Of a stretch of DNA of 64,000 nucleotides, positions 8,231-15,975 are shown one piece after another. Origin of the DNA: Lachnospiraceae bacterium UBA7160 (GTDB taxonomy: Bacteria; Bacillota; Clostridia; Lachnospirales; Lachnospiraceae); assembly GCA_002491565.1 (NCBI GenBank), contig DKWE01000050.1:1-64000 (forward strand), written 5' to 3'. The stretch's first letter is position 1; each line of letters begins with the position of its first letter. The translations under genes and the position numbers were made by a program. Under the pieces are notes generated by a model. It searched no databases, was not told the origin of the DNA, and saw only the letters and a list, made by a program, of their open reading frames with translations.

Positions 8231-8650
8231 ATGAAAAAAATTAAGAAAGCTTTTTTGGCGGTTATTGTAGGGTGTATGCTGTTATCAACAACTGCATTGG
8301 CAGCGACCAATTCTTTTGAGTTTACATTTACAGATCTTTTAAATTACACATATTATGAGAGCTGGCAAAAAGTGAATGATTCACAGGCCTATACAATTAC
8401 GCTAGATAGGTATAATGGAATTTTCAAAAATACAATGTCGAGTGATAATATCTTTGGGTGCCGAATGAAAGATATGAGTATTGGACCGGTGGTTGATAAT
8501 TATCACACGTATTCTAATTATGTAACGGATTATGCGCAGGCATATATTTATACGGTGAATAGGGGGGATACAATGAAACTGGGGGCAAAGAAAGACAGTG
8601 CAAGTATATCCTCCAAAGATTTAAAGATTTCAGGAAGTATAGTACCGTAA
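8231..8650 (+). CDS. Small secreted protein, unrecognised
   Basis: A 139-residue protein with a clear Sec signal peptide: a Lys-rich start MKKIKKAF, a hydrophobic core and a cleavage-like STTALAATNS near residue 25. The mature part (about 114 residues) is polar and aromatic-rich, contains one Cys (FGCRMKDM), many Tyr and Asn, and ends KDLKISGSIVP, suggesting a small beta-rich extracellular domain. AAAGGAAA precedes the ATG. It is followed after 78 bases by a second secreted protein and then three ABC-transporter genes, and lies opposite a LytTR/GHKL pair. It might be an exported effector, a ligand or an immunity-type protein. I do not recognise the family. Confidence 0.75.
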   Translation: MKKIKKAFLAVIVGCMLLSTTALAATNSFEFTFTDLLNYTYYESWQKVNDSQAYTITLDRYNGIFKNTMSSDNIFGCRMKDMSIGPVVDNYHTYSNYVTDYAQAYIYTVNRGDTMKLGAKKDSASISSKDLKISGSIVP

Positions 8651-8728
8651 AATAGTTTACTGAATTACAGATTTGGTCACTGCTGAAAAAATTATTTTTG
8701 GCAGTGGCCATTGGGGAGGAAAAAATAT

Positions 8729-9700
8729 ATGGTTATAAAAAAATACATAGCAATGATGTTCGGTGCTGTGTGCTGTCTTACATGTTGCGGCGCACATATT
8801 ATCGCAGCGGAGCGAGACGTGGAAACACCGTATATGGCATCGCTTTGTCAGATTACTTCTAGAGTTTTGGATGAAGCGATTGTGTGTCAAACACTGTTTG
8901 GGGACGCGGTGGTTGAAAAGGAAACTTTTGAGACAAATGATTCTGTAAATATCAGCAGCGGAGATGCCAGTGTCTGGTTAAGTGATGGCAATTTAAGCTA
9001 TCAAAATAGTGAAAATGCAGCAGCAGTGGATGGAATCATTTTCAGAATGTTGTCTCATGAGAGTTCGGAAAACAGGAAAGAGGATTTGCAGGAATGGGCG
9101 GGAATGGAAGAAATACTTGGGGACGTGTGTGGTTTTGAAGAAGGAGAAGCATTCAAGCTGGTGAAAGCGGAGAAATTTGACAGTAGTACGCTGCAGGAGA
9201 TGTGTAGACAGTACGAACTGGATACCGAGGACATAGTCTGGGAAGACGGGACGTACACTGCTTTAGAATATGAGATCAGTTATGGCGGAATTCCTTTGAT
9301 GGGCATGAGTGAGCCTGCTCAGGGTTACTATATGGATATATCAGGGGCAGATCCTGCCTATGCAAGAATACTTCTTGGAGATGAACAGTTGCTTTCACTG
9401 GAGATTCAGGGCCTTTTTGCGGTACAAGATTACGAGACAGTAACAATCATATCACAGGAAGAAGCACAGCAGATAGCGGATGAAGAGATGAGTGAACTTA
9501 TAAATGGCAGTACGGGAAGCTGGTCAGGGACGAGGCTGGAGTATGTTTTGCTGCCGGATTGGTCTGATCCAATGGCAGTTCCGAAAGAACTGGTTCCGTA
9601 CTGGTGCCTGCTGTATGAGCAGGAAAGCGAAGACGGTATCAGTATGAGGGCTGTCAGAATCAATGCAATTACAGGCGGAGATCTGGCATATGGTGAGTAG
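8729..9700 (+). CDS. Secreted or membrane-attached protein with PepSY-like C-terminal region, unrecognised
   Basis: Start at ATG 8729, eight bases after GGGGAGG (8713-8719); a TTG at 8711 is in frame but overlaps that site. The 323-residue product begins with a signal or anchor segment MVIKKYIAMMFGAVCC and has a cysteine pair around residue 19. The rest is acidic. Near the C-terminus the segment VTIISQEEAQQIADEEMSEL, followed by PYWCLLYEQE and INAITGGDLAYG, resembles the repeat architecture of PepSY/YycH-like extracytoplasmic domains, but the match is loose. Its stop overlaps the start of the next gene (a permease), so it is translationally coupled to the ABC transporter and probably works with it at the cell surface. 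No enzymatic motif was seen. Confidence 0.75.
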   Translation: MVIKKYIAMMFGAVCCLTCCGAHIIAAERDVETPYMASLCQITSRVLDEAIVCQTLFGDAVVEKETFETNDSVNISSGDASVWLSDGNLSYQNSENAAAVDGIIFRMLSHESSENRKEDLQEWAGMEEILGDVCGFEEGEAFKLVKAEKFDSSTLQEMCRQYELDTEDIVWEDGTYTALEYEISYGGIPLMGMSEPAQGYYMDISGADPAYARILLGDEQLLSLEIQGLFAVQDYETVTIISQEEAQQIADEEMSELINGSTGSWSGTRLEYVLLPDWSDPMAVPKELVPYWCLLYEQESEDGISMRAVRINAITGGDLAYGE

Positions 9701-10463
9701 TAACAGAAGATTTTTAATCAAATATCTGACGGTGGCGCTACTGGTTGCCTTATGTATTCCACTGGACAGTATGGATGTGTTTAATGCAGCGTTGTTGAAT
9801 CCGGGTAGAGTGGATGTACATTATTTCTGGATGAATTCGGTTATTTATGGTGGAATCTATGGCTGTTATTTTATTTATGTGCTGGCGGCTGTTCCGTTTG
9901 CTGGTTTTTTTTGCCGGGAATATCAGTGGGGAAGCTGGCGGTATCTGATTGCCAGGGAGGGGACAAAGCGATATGTGAAGAGAAGGTTTCGGAAAGCTTT
10001 TCTCTACGGGGGTACGGTGACAGCTGTAGGCGGCGTGCTTTTTCTGGCGTTTACGCTGCAGTTTTGTCCGCTTTTTCTGGAGACGCGATATATTGAAGTA
10101 TCATTTCTTCCGTACAGCATTTATCTGAGGGATACCCCGTGGGTATATTATCTGATTGTGCATTATCTGCTGTTCCTGTCTGGCGGTTTCTGGTCGTGTA
10201 TTGCCTGTACTTTTTCTGTCTATGTGCCGATCCGATATCTGGTTTGTCTGGTTCCCTATATTTTCAACTTCTTCCTCATAAGACTTGGTGTGATCCTGAA
10301 GATTCCGGCAGAATGGAGGCTGGATTTCTGGATGTGTGGAAGGGCAGCCCCTACGGGAACTTTATGGGATTTAGTGTGGCTGACGGCAGTACTGGTGGTA
10401 ATTTTGTGGGTATGCCGTAGACTGTTTTACAGAAAATTGAAATGGAGAATTGCTAATGAATGA
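9690..10463 (+). CDS. ABC-2 type permease-like membrane protein
   Basis: About six hydrophobic segments in 257 residues, with loops such as FFCREYQWGSWRYLIAREG that resemble the cytoplasmic coupling loop of ABC-2 exporters (compare 'E...GT...L'). ATG 9690 is chosen because it follows AGGCGGAG and overlaps the upstream stop by 11 bases; an earlier in-frame ATG at 9663 lies well inside the previous gene. It overlaps the next permease gene by eight bases. Together with that gene and the ATPase it forms a typical exporter or immunity transporter with two different membrane subunits. Confidence 0.8.
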   Translation: MVSSNRRFLIKYLTVALLVALCIPLDSMDVFNAALLNPGRVDVHYFWMNSVIYGGIYGCYFIYVLAAVPFAGFFCREYQWGSWRYLIAREGTKRYVKRRFRKAFLYGGTVTAVGGVLFLAFTLQFCPLFLETRYIEVSFLPYSIYLRDTPWVYYLIVHYLLFLSGGFWSCIACTFSVYVPIRYLVCLVPYIFNFFLIRLGVILKIPAEWRLDFWMCGRAAPTGTLWDLVWLTAVLVVILWVCRRLFYRKLKWRIANE

Positions 10464-11301
10464 ACTGTTTTATAGGAGTATCATGGTGTGCAGGTATCGT
10501 CTGAGAGACAGAATCTGGAATCGGCGGCTGTATTTTACAGCAGTAGTTTTTCTTGCATATTTGTATCTGAATGAGGAAGGATTGCTGGATTTTGCAAAAC
10601 AGTGTCAGGTAGGGATTACTCCATTTGTCTTTCCTTTTCTCTCAAGTGATTGGATATGCCAGATGATCCTTTCTGGCTACTTTCTCTGGTTGGTGTCTGA
10701 TCTGTGCAGCAGCAGGGAATCAGATGATTTTGTCAGAGTACGGGCTGGGAAGAGAGCTTGGAAATTAGGGAATTGCCAGGCAATGTTTTTTTGCGCGGCA
10801 ATGTATACGCTGGTGTTGATTGCTGTGTCTTCATTGCTGCTTCTGCCGTGTGTGGAATTCTCGGCAGAGTGGGGGAAGTGCTGGAATACGCTGGCAAGAA
10901 CAAATGCAGCGATTCAGTTTAATATCCAGATGCAGATACAGCCGATGGTGATCCGGCTGCATCAACCTGTGGAAGCAGTATTCTGGTCGGGGCTGCTTCA
11001 GTTCCTGTGTCTGCTGTGGCTGTCACTTCTGATGTATTTGCTGAATGACTGGTCAGGGAAATCTATCGGTATCTATACGGCTATGGCATTTGTTTTTTTG
11101 GATGTGCTTCTGTCCAATACCATGCAGGAGGCATTCTATGTTTTTTCACCTATAACACTGGCACAGTTGGGGAACTATACGCCTGCTACATTGCAGTACG
11201 GCCTCAGTCTTGAACGGGCTGTTTTATTCTATCTGGCAGGAATTACAGTATTTTCAGGAGGCATTCTGTGTCGAATCAGGAAAAAGGAGAGGGTGCAGTG
11301 A
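10456..11301 (+). CDS. Second ABC transporter membrane subunit
   Basis: A 281-residue protein with roughly six membrane segments. ATG 10456 (MNELFYRSIM) overlaps the stop of the preceding permease. The central part alternates hydrophobic helices with short loops, and a polar stretch around residues 135-165 (SAEWGKCWNTLARTNAAIQF) is probably extracytoplasmic. The stop codon overlaps the GTG start of the ATPase, so translation of all three transporter genes is coupled. No close family is recognised; the two permeases are only weakly alike by eye, suggesting a heterodimeric exporter. Confidence 0.78.
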   Translation: MNELFYRSIMVCRYRLRDRIWNRRLYFTAVVFLAYLYLNEEGLLDFAKQCQVGITPFVFPFLSSDWICQMILSGYFLWLVSDLCSSRESDDFVRVRAGKRAWKLGNCQAMFFCAAMYTLVLIAVSSLLLLPCVEFSAEWGKCWNTLARTNAAIQFNIQMQIQPMVIRLHQPVEAVFWSGLLQFLCLLWLSLLMYLLNDWSGKSIGIYTAMAFVFLDVLLSNTMQEAFYVFSPITLAQLGNYTPATLQYGLSLERAVLFYLAGITVFSGGILCRIRKKERVQ

Positions 11302-11957
11302 CTCACGTTATAGAAGTAAAGCATTTGACGAAATGTTTTGGGGAGCAGATAATTTTTGCAGATGTTTCCCTGAAGTTTGAGAGCGGAAAAATTTATGGGT
11401 TGGTGGGAAGAAATGGTTCTGGAAAAACTGTTTTTTTAAAATGTATCTGCGGCTTCATGGAAGCAGAGAATGGGGTGATTCTGCAGGATGGCAGACAACT
11501 GAAGCGTGATATGGAATACCTGGAAAACATGGGATTTCTTATTGAGCGGCCCGGGTTTCTGGAAAATCTTTCCGCTTATGAGAACCTGAAATATATTGCT
11601 TCGATCCGTCGACTGGTGGGAAAAGAGCAGATTGAGGAGTGCCTGAAGCAGGTGCGGTTGGATCCGAAAGATAAAAAGCGGGTCGGAAAATATTCTATGG
11701 GGATGAAGCAGCGCCTGGGGGTAGCTCAGGCTATTATGGAAAACCCGGATATTTTGATTTTGGATGAGCCGATGAACGGAATGGATGATGCGGGAGTGGA
11801 GTTTATGCGCACTCTTCTTCTTCGACTGAAGCAGGAGGGAAAGCTGATTTTTATAGCAAGCCATTATCAGGAGGATATTAGATTGCTGTGTGATCGGGTG
11901 TATCGTTTTTTTAATGGAACAGTGCAGGAACAGGATGGAACTCATGCTATTCCGTGA
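11298..11957 (+). CDS. ABC transporter ATP-binding subunit
   Basis: ATPase of about 219 residues starting with GTG 11298, which overlaps the permease stop and follows AAGGAGAG. It has Walker A (GRNGSGKT), the ABC signature YSMGMKQRL, Walker B ILILDEPMNGMD and the H-loop IASHYQED. The signature reads SMGMKQR rather than SGGQ, as in the bacitracin/lantibiotic (BcrA-like) exporter subfamily. It completes the operon of two secreted proteins plus two permeases, and probably drives export of, or protection against, a peptide-like molecule. Confidence 0.92.
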   Translation: MTHVIEVKHLTKCFGEQIIFADVSLKFESGKIYGLVGRNGSGKTVFLKCICGFMEAENGVILQDGRQLKRDMEYLENMGFLIERPGFLENLSAYENLKYIASIRRLVGKEQIEECLKQVRLDPKDKKRVGKYSMGMKQRLGVAQAIMENPDILILDEPMNGMDDAGVEFMRTLLLRLKQEGKLIFIASHYQEDIRLLCDRVYRFFNGTVQEQDGTHAIP

Positions 11958-12006
11958 TAAACCTAGAACGACTTTAAGTTGGATAAGATGGTGTATTAGA
12001 ATTTAT

Positions 12007-12193
12007 CCTGAATTATTCATGGCCTGTCCATAGAGAGACCTCTTTCTGTGGTTTTGTTTGGATTCGACACCTAAATTTTACCATAGATAGTGGTCTTTTT
12101 CCATTCACTTAAAAGGTGAAGCAATATTCAGATAAATGTAGTAAACTATGCGCCTTTCAGCCGTTTTCACCAGTGGTAGGTGAATAATTCAGG
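12007..12193. mobile_element. MITE-like element with 13-base terminal inverted repeats
   Basis: CCTGAATTATTCA at 12007-12019 is repeated exactly, in inverted orientation, as TGAATAATTCAGG at 12181-12193. The 187-base interval has no gene. CCT-beginning termini of this kind resemble IS1380-family ends. Flanking bases (TTAT left, GTAA right) do not form a clear target duplication. Probably an internally deleted insertion sequence or a MITE. Other short copies of the element should exist in the same genome. Confidence 0.6.
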
Positions 12194-12237
12194 GTAAAAA
12201 AACGGGTAGGATGGAACCCGTCACAAACCCGAAGAGT

Positions 12238-13287
12238 CTATTTAGCTGAGTTATCGTTTTTCTTTTGGATCTTTTCAAGCACCCATTTTGCCATATCTCG
12301 GACTTCCGCATATTCATCATTACAAGCTTCTTTTATAATAGGCAGATAATTCGGCTTATAATTATTCAGCATAGCATTTAATGCATTTGTCTTGTATCTC
12401 CACTCTTTCCCATGGGGAATATACCACAATTTAGGCTGTATAACAGATTCAAGCCAACTGTAATCTGAAAGAACAATTTCTGAATATGAAAAAAAATTGC
12501 CCCATTCATTAAGACCAGGGAAATTTTCTTCGCCTTTCCATGCACTTTTATTATGAGGACAGGCATCCTGGCACGAATCACAGCCATAAATCCATTTCCC
12601 GAATCTGTTCTGCAAAGGCTCAGCTCTTAAATCCCATCCATCCCATGTCGTTAAACAGGAAACACAAGTATTCCTGCACATCATATAGGGTGCTTCCAAT
12701 GAGCCAGTGGGACAAGCTTTCATACATAGATTACATTTTTCAGCACATGGTTTGATGTGACTTTCAGCTATATATTGTAATGGGACATCGATCAAAAAGG
12801 CCTCCAGGTATTGATAGGACCCTTTTTCCGTGTAAAAAAAGTTATTTTTACGAATAACACCGATTCCTGCCTTCATAGCTGCCCAGCGCAAGGCAGTAAT
12901 GCCAAAATCTCTGTCAGTTGCTACTTGAAGATTACAATCTGTAAGATATTTTTCAAACGCAACACTTGTCTGATATCCTTTTGATTCTGTGTTTCTTCTT
13001 CCATCAGTCAGATAATATTTTGCAATACGACCCTGCAATTCATCAGGAATATGATACCTTCCGTACCAAAAGGAACAGATCACGATAGACTTAGCCCACG
13101 GATAATCTTCCTGTAAATGTGAAAAACTCTTAAAGGCTTCATACTTTTCTTGTGTCTGAGGAAAATGTTCGATACGTTCTTCCAGTCTGACTTCATATTC
13201 AGACATCATTCCAACAGGAATTATTCCGCACTTATCAAAACCAAACTCTATTGCCTTATTTACAATATCTGATGCATTTAATATCAT
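12238..13287 (-). CDS. QueG-like double-cluster 4Fe-4S protein
   Basis: A 349-residue protein whose N-terminal domain resembles that of epoxyqueuosine reductase QueG. A C-terminal part carries three Cys clusters: CAEKCNLCMKACPTG, RNTCVSCLTTWDG and YGCDSCQDACPHN. A HEAT-like helical tail ends it. QueG reduces epoxyqueuosine to queuosine in tRNA with a cobalamin cofactor and two [4Fe-4S] clusters. The spacing here (an extra Cys cluster and a 'SCLTTWDGWD' region in place of the usual 'CISYLTIE') suggests a paralogous family rather than canonical QueG. The genome also encodes QueH at 31736, a non-homologous enzyme for the same step. The function is therefore left as reductase-like. Confidence 0.75.
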   Translation of the reverse strand: MILNASDIVNKAIEFGFDKCGIIPVGMMSEYEVRLEERIEHFPQTQEKYEAFKSFSHLQEDYPWAKSIVICSFWYGRYHIPDELQGRIAKYYLTDGRRNTESKGYQTSVAFEKYLTDCNLQVATDRDFGITALRWAAMKAGIGVIRKNNFFYTEKGSYQYLEAFLIDVPLQYIAESHIKPCAEKCNLCMKACPTGSLEAPYMMCRNTCVSCLTTWDGWDLRAEPLQNRFGKWIYGCDSCQDACPHNKSAWKGEENFPGLNEWGNFFSYSEIVLSDYSWLESVIQPKLWYIPHGKEWRYKTNALNAMLNNYKPNYLPIIKEACNDEYAEVRDMAKWVLEKIQKKNDNSAK

Positions 13288-13458
13288 GTTATCACCTAAA
13301 AAATTCTCATTTGTTAAGTTGTTATTTTAACACATAACTGGATTTAGAGCAAGGAGTCACTTCACTGATATGACTATTCCCCCGAAAGATTTGACAGTCT
13401 GTGTTATCCGAAGAAAAAGCGATCATTCAATCGTGTTTTCAAGATCTGAAATCATCAT

Positions 13459-13617
13459 ATGATGGCGACTGTACACCCAGAACAGATTCAGTATTACGGA
13501 GCAAAGTATGATGGGGCACCAGTGTTAAAAAAGACAACAAACCGAATTCAGGAAAAGGTCAGAATGTACTATGCAAATCATCAGACTGAGATTAAGGAAT
13601 ACGATACCGAGACAAGA
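13459..13617 (+). pseudogene. Unrecognised gene remnant
   Basis: From ATG 13459 a protein-like stretch, HPEQIQYYGAKYDGAPVLKK and onwards to KEYDTETR, runs up to the end of the HxlR gene on the other strand and then continues only as its antisense. There is no ribosome site. It looks like an internal piece of a larger gene that was broken when the flanking DNA was rearranged. The family was not recognised. The rest of 13288-13458 holds only promoter-like AT-rich sequence. Confidence 0.3.
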
Positions 13618-13950
13618 TTATATTCTATTCTTATCACCCCATTCACACATACCATCCAGTATCGGAATCAGAGATTTTCCACGTTCTGTTAAACTATATT
13701 CTACCTTTGGAGGAATCTGGGGATATTCTTTTCTGTTTACCAACTGGTCTGCTTCCAATTCCTTTAAGGTGGAACTAAGTGTTTTATAAGAGATTTCTCC
13801 GATATATTTTTTCATCTCATTAAAACGGACAATGCCAAATTCCATAAGGGTATACAGGATCGTCATTTTGTATTTCCCGTTAATCAGGGATAGGGTATAA
13901 CTGAAACCCGTTGTTTCAAGGCATTCCTGTGAGATACAGCGTTCACTCAT
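13618..13950 (-). CDS. HxlR-family transcriptional regulator
   Basis: A 110-residue winged-helix protein with the HxlR core: an N-terminal Cys (SERCISQECLETT), LINGKYKMTILYTLMEFGIVRFNEM, then ISYKTLSSTLKELEADQLV as recognition helix and VEYSLTERGKSLIPILDGM at the end. HxlR proteins often respond to quinones, aldehydes or other electrophiles through an N-terminal Cys and repress or activate divergent oxidoreductase genes. Three flavoprotein genes lie on the other side (14846-17085). An AAAGGAGAG ribosome site precedes the ATG at 13950. The dyad at 13993-14015 between the divergent promoters is its likely operator. Confidence 0.9.
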   Translation of the reverse strand: MSERCISQECLETTGFSYTLSLINGKYKMTILYTLMEFGIVRFNEMKKYIGEISYKTLSSTLKELEADQLVNRKEYPQIPPKVEYSLTERGKSLIPILDGMCEWGDKNRI

Positions 13951-13992
13951 TTCTTACACTCTCCTTTAGGTAAGTATATAACTCTAATGTTA

Positions 13993-14015
13993 GTATCGCA
14001 CTTAAATGTGCGTAC
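13993..14015. promoter_or_regulatory. Probable HxlR operator
   Basis: The dyad GTA-T-CGCAC-TTAAAT-GTGCG-TAC is perfect in its CGCAC/GTGCG arms and extended by GTA/TAC. It lies 43 bases upstream of the HxlR start and ends one base before the -35 box of the rightward promoter. Its placement makes it a good candidate for control of both directions; binding is inferred. Confidence 0.55.
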
Positions 14016-14043
14016 TTGTTTTTAGTTTTATTCTGGCTATAAT
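14016..14043 (+). promoter_or_regulatory. Promoter directed at the flavoprotein genes
   Basis: TTGTTT (14016-14021) and TATAAT (14038-14043) are separated by 16 bases. It abuts the HxlR dyad. The downstream DNA first carries two gene relics and then the three intact flavoprotein genes. Confidence 0.5.
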
Positions 14044-14153
14044 TATAATATCAGCGGCAGGAAAAGTCAATCCTGTTGGTAAAACCGAAAGGATATCATT
14101 ATGGCCATGGAGCCAAATCGGATGTAAGGAGGACTTATCATGCAAAACTATGC

Positions 14154-14252
14154 ATGGAGGCTGCGAGGACTGCGGCGATGCGCGGGCATCAGGTTTCCTT
14201 GTATGAAAAGAAGGAGAAGCTGGGCGGCAATTTGATTTCCGGCGGCTCCCAT
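14154..14252 (+). pseudogene. Relic of an Old Yellow Enzyme-type FAD/NAD oxidoreductase
   Basis: The short segment MEAARTAAMRGHQVSLYEKK followed by EKLGGNLISGGSH matches the dinucleotide-binding strand of 2,4-dienoyl-CoA reductase/enoate reductase-like proteins (pattern GMEAAR..A.RGH.V.LYE...LGG). Both sides are missing, and the text joins directly to a MATE-transporter fragment. It is only a remnant. Its presence next to HxlR and flavoproteins suggests a former redox gene at this locus. Confidence 0.6.
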
Positions 14253-14812
14253 AGTGCTCCTTGATCCGCTGTTGATCTTTATGTGTGATATGGGGATCGC
14301 GGGGGCTACCGCTGCCACGGTAATTTCACAGTGCTGCATGGCTGTTTATGTACTGTCCCGGATATGCGGGCGGAGAGTGCCTGTGCGCCTGGGGCTTTGC
14401 AGATCGGGAAGCATTCCTTGGCGTGTTCCTTCTGTGTGGTATTTACATAGGCTTTCTGGAAATCTGTGTGCAGGCATTTCCGCAGTTATTTACAGGGTTA
14501 TTTCTGCGGGATGATCATCTGCTTGGTCTGGCTTCCTCCAGTGTACGGATGTATACCCTTGCACTTTTGGGGGTGGCTGTACAGTATGCGCTGGTGGATG
14601 GTCTGACGGCTATGGGAAAAGTCAGGTATGCTTTTCCACTGTCTGCATTCCGCAAGATTGTATATGTCGTCTGTATTTTCTGCCTGCCGGTAGTATTTGA
14701 TATCCGGTTTGCTTTTTATGCGGGAAGCATTTCGGATGCGGTTGGTGCGGCGTTTAGCTTATTGTTATTTTTCTCTGTTATCAAACCAAAATTGAAAAAG
14801 GAATTACAATAA
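14250..14812 (+). pseudogene. C-terminal relic of a MATE-family efflux transporter
   Basis: The frame from about 14254 has LDPLLIFMCDMGIAGATAAT followed by SQCCMAVYVLSRI, a conserved mid-protein MATE motif. Near a GGGG run at about 14390 the reading shifts to the next frame, which continues FADREAFLGVFLLCGIYIGF to a normal-looking C-terminus VIKPKLKKELQ at 14812. The N-terminal half is missing. It is fused at its left end to the oxidoreductase relic. An intact but different MATE gene lies at 19169. Confidence 0.7.
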
Positions 14813-14845
14813 AAGAATATATTACAAAATCAGGAGGAAACGATT

Positions 14846-15391
14846 ATGAGTAAAAAAATTGTAGTGATCACCGGAAGTCCCCGTAAAAACGGGAACAGCT
14901 TTGCTATGACGGACGCATTTATCAAGGCAGCCGAGGAGAAGGGGCATACCGTTACTCGTTTTGATGCGGCTTTAAAAAAGGTGGGCGGATGCCGTGCCTG
15001 TGAGACCTGCTTTTCTACGGGGAAAGCTTGTACCTTTGATGATGACTTCAATACGATTGCACCGGCTATTTTGGAGGCGGATGCCATTGTGTTTACCATG
15101 CCGGTCTACTGGTATTCGATCCCGGCACAGATCAAGGGTGTGATTGACCGGATATTTTCTTTTGTTGTGGGCGGTAAGGATATTTCCGGCAAGGAATGTG
15201 CATTGATCGCCTGCTGTGAGGAGGAGGATATGTCTGTGATGGACGGTGTGCGCGTTCCTATGGAGCGGATGTGTGCGTTGAATAAATGGAAGATGGTTGG
15301 CGAAGTTTTGATCCCCGGCGTATTGAATGTTGGCGATATTGACAAAACAGATGGCTGCAAAAAGGCTGCGGCTCTGGCTGACGCAATTTAA
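14846..15391 (+). CDS. Flavodoxin-fold NAD(P)H-dependent FMN reductase-like protein
   Basis: A 181-residue flavodoxin-like protein with the FMN phosphate loop ITGSPRKNGNSFAMTDAF and a cysteine-bearing segment VGGCRACETCFSTGKACTFD, as in iron-sulfur flavoproteins and NADPH-dependent FMN reductases. The isoalloxazine loop is TMPVYWYSIPAQIKGVIDR. These enzymes reduce quinones, azo dyes or nitro compounds, or act as flavin-dependent electron carriers. A strong AGGAGGAAA site precedes ATG 14846. A homologous gene follows after 11 bases, and then a membrane flavodoxin, so the three form an operon. The HxlR regulator upstream suggests induction by electrophiles. Confidence 0.9.
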   Translation: MSKKIVVITGSPRKNGNSFAMTDAFIKAAEEKGHTVTRFDAALKKVGGCRACETCFSTGKACTFDDDFNTIAPAILEADAIVFTMPVYWYSIPAQIKGVIDRIFSFVVGGKDISGKECALIACCEEEDMSVMDGVRVPMERMCALNKWKMVGEVLIPGVLNVGDIDKTDGCKKAAALADAI

Positions 15392-15402
15392 GGAGGAAAG
15401 GG

Positions 15403-15954
15403 ATGGGTAAGAAAATTGTTATTTTGAATGGAAGTCCCCGGAAGAAAGGGAATACCTCCGCTTTGGTTACAGAATTTACCAGAGGTGCAGAAGAGGCCGG
15501 GCATACGGTTACGGAGTTTTTCCTTGACCGTATGGATATCCATGGCTGTAAAGGCTGCTTTGGCGGCCACAGCAGCAGGGAATGTCCCTGTGTCCAAAAG
15601 GATGATATGGTGCAGATCTATCCTGCAGTCAGAGAGTGTGATGTGATCGTGCTTGCATCGCCGCTGTATTACTGGAATATGAGCGGCCAGCTCCGGACGG
15701 CTGTTGACCGCCTGTTTGCTTTGGAGGAAGAGGACGGCAATCTTTTAAGAGGGCATGACCGCTCCTCGGCACTTTTGATGGCGGCAGAGGGAAATGGCTT
15801 TGAGGATGTTTTGACTTATTATGACCACCTGATGGAACATCTGCGCTGGAAAAACCTCGGCCATGTCCTGGCTGGCGGGAACGGGGATGTCGGTGATATT
15901 GCAGGAAAACCGGAATTGGAACAGGCGTATGAGCTTGGAAAAGCAATTCAATAA
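15403..15954 (+). CDS. Second flavodoxin-fold FMN reductase-like protein
   Basis: A 183-residue paralogue of the previous gene: LNGSPRKKGNTSALVTEF, GCKGCFGGHSSRECPC (Cys pair pattern changed) and LASPLYYWNMSGQLRTAVDR. It starts 11 bases after the previous stop with an AAGGAGGAAAGG site. The tandem arrangement suggests gene duplication with divergence, or subunits of a heterodimer. It ends 21 bases before the membrane flavodoxin gene. The substrate is unknown. Confidence 0.88.
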   Translation: MGKKIVILNGSPRKKGNTSALVTEFTRGAEEAGHTVTEFFLDRMDIHGCKGCFGGHSSRECPCVQKDDMVQIYPAVRECDVIVLASPLYYWNMSGQLRTAVDRLFALEEEDGNLLRGHDRSSALLMAAEGNGFEDVLTYYDHLMEHLRWKNLGHVLAGGNGDVGDIAGKPELEQAYELGKAIQ

Positions 15955-15975
15955 GCAGAGAAAGGATAGCCGTAC

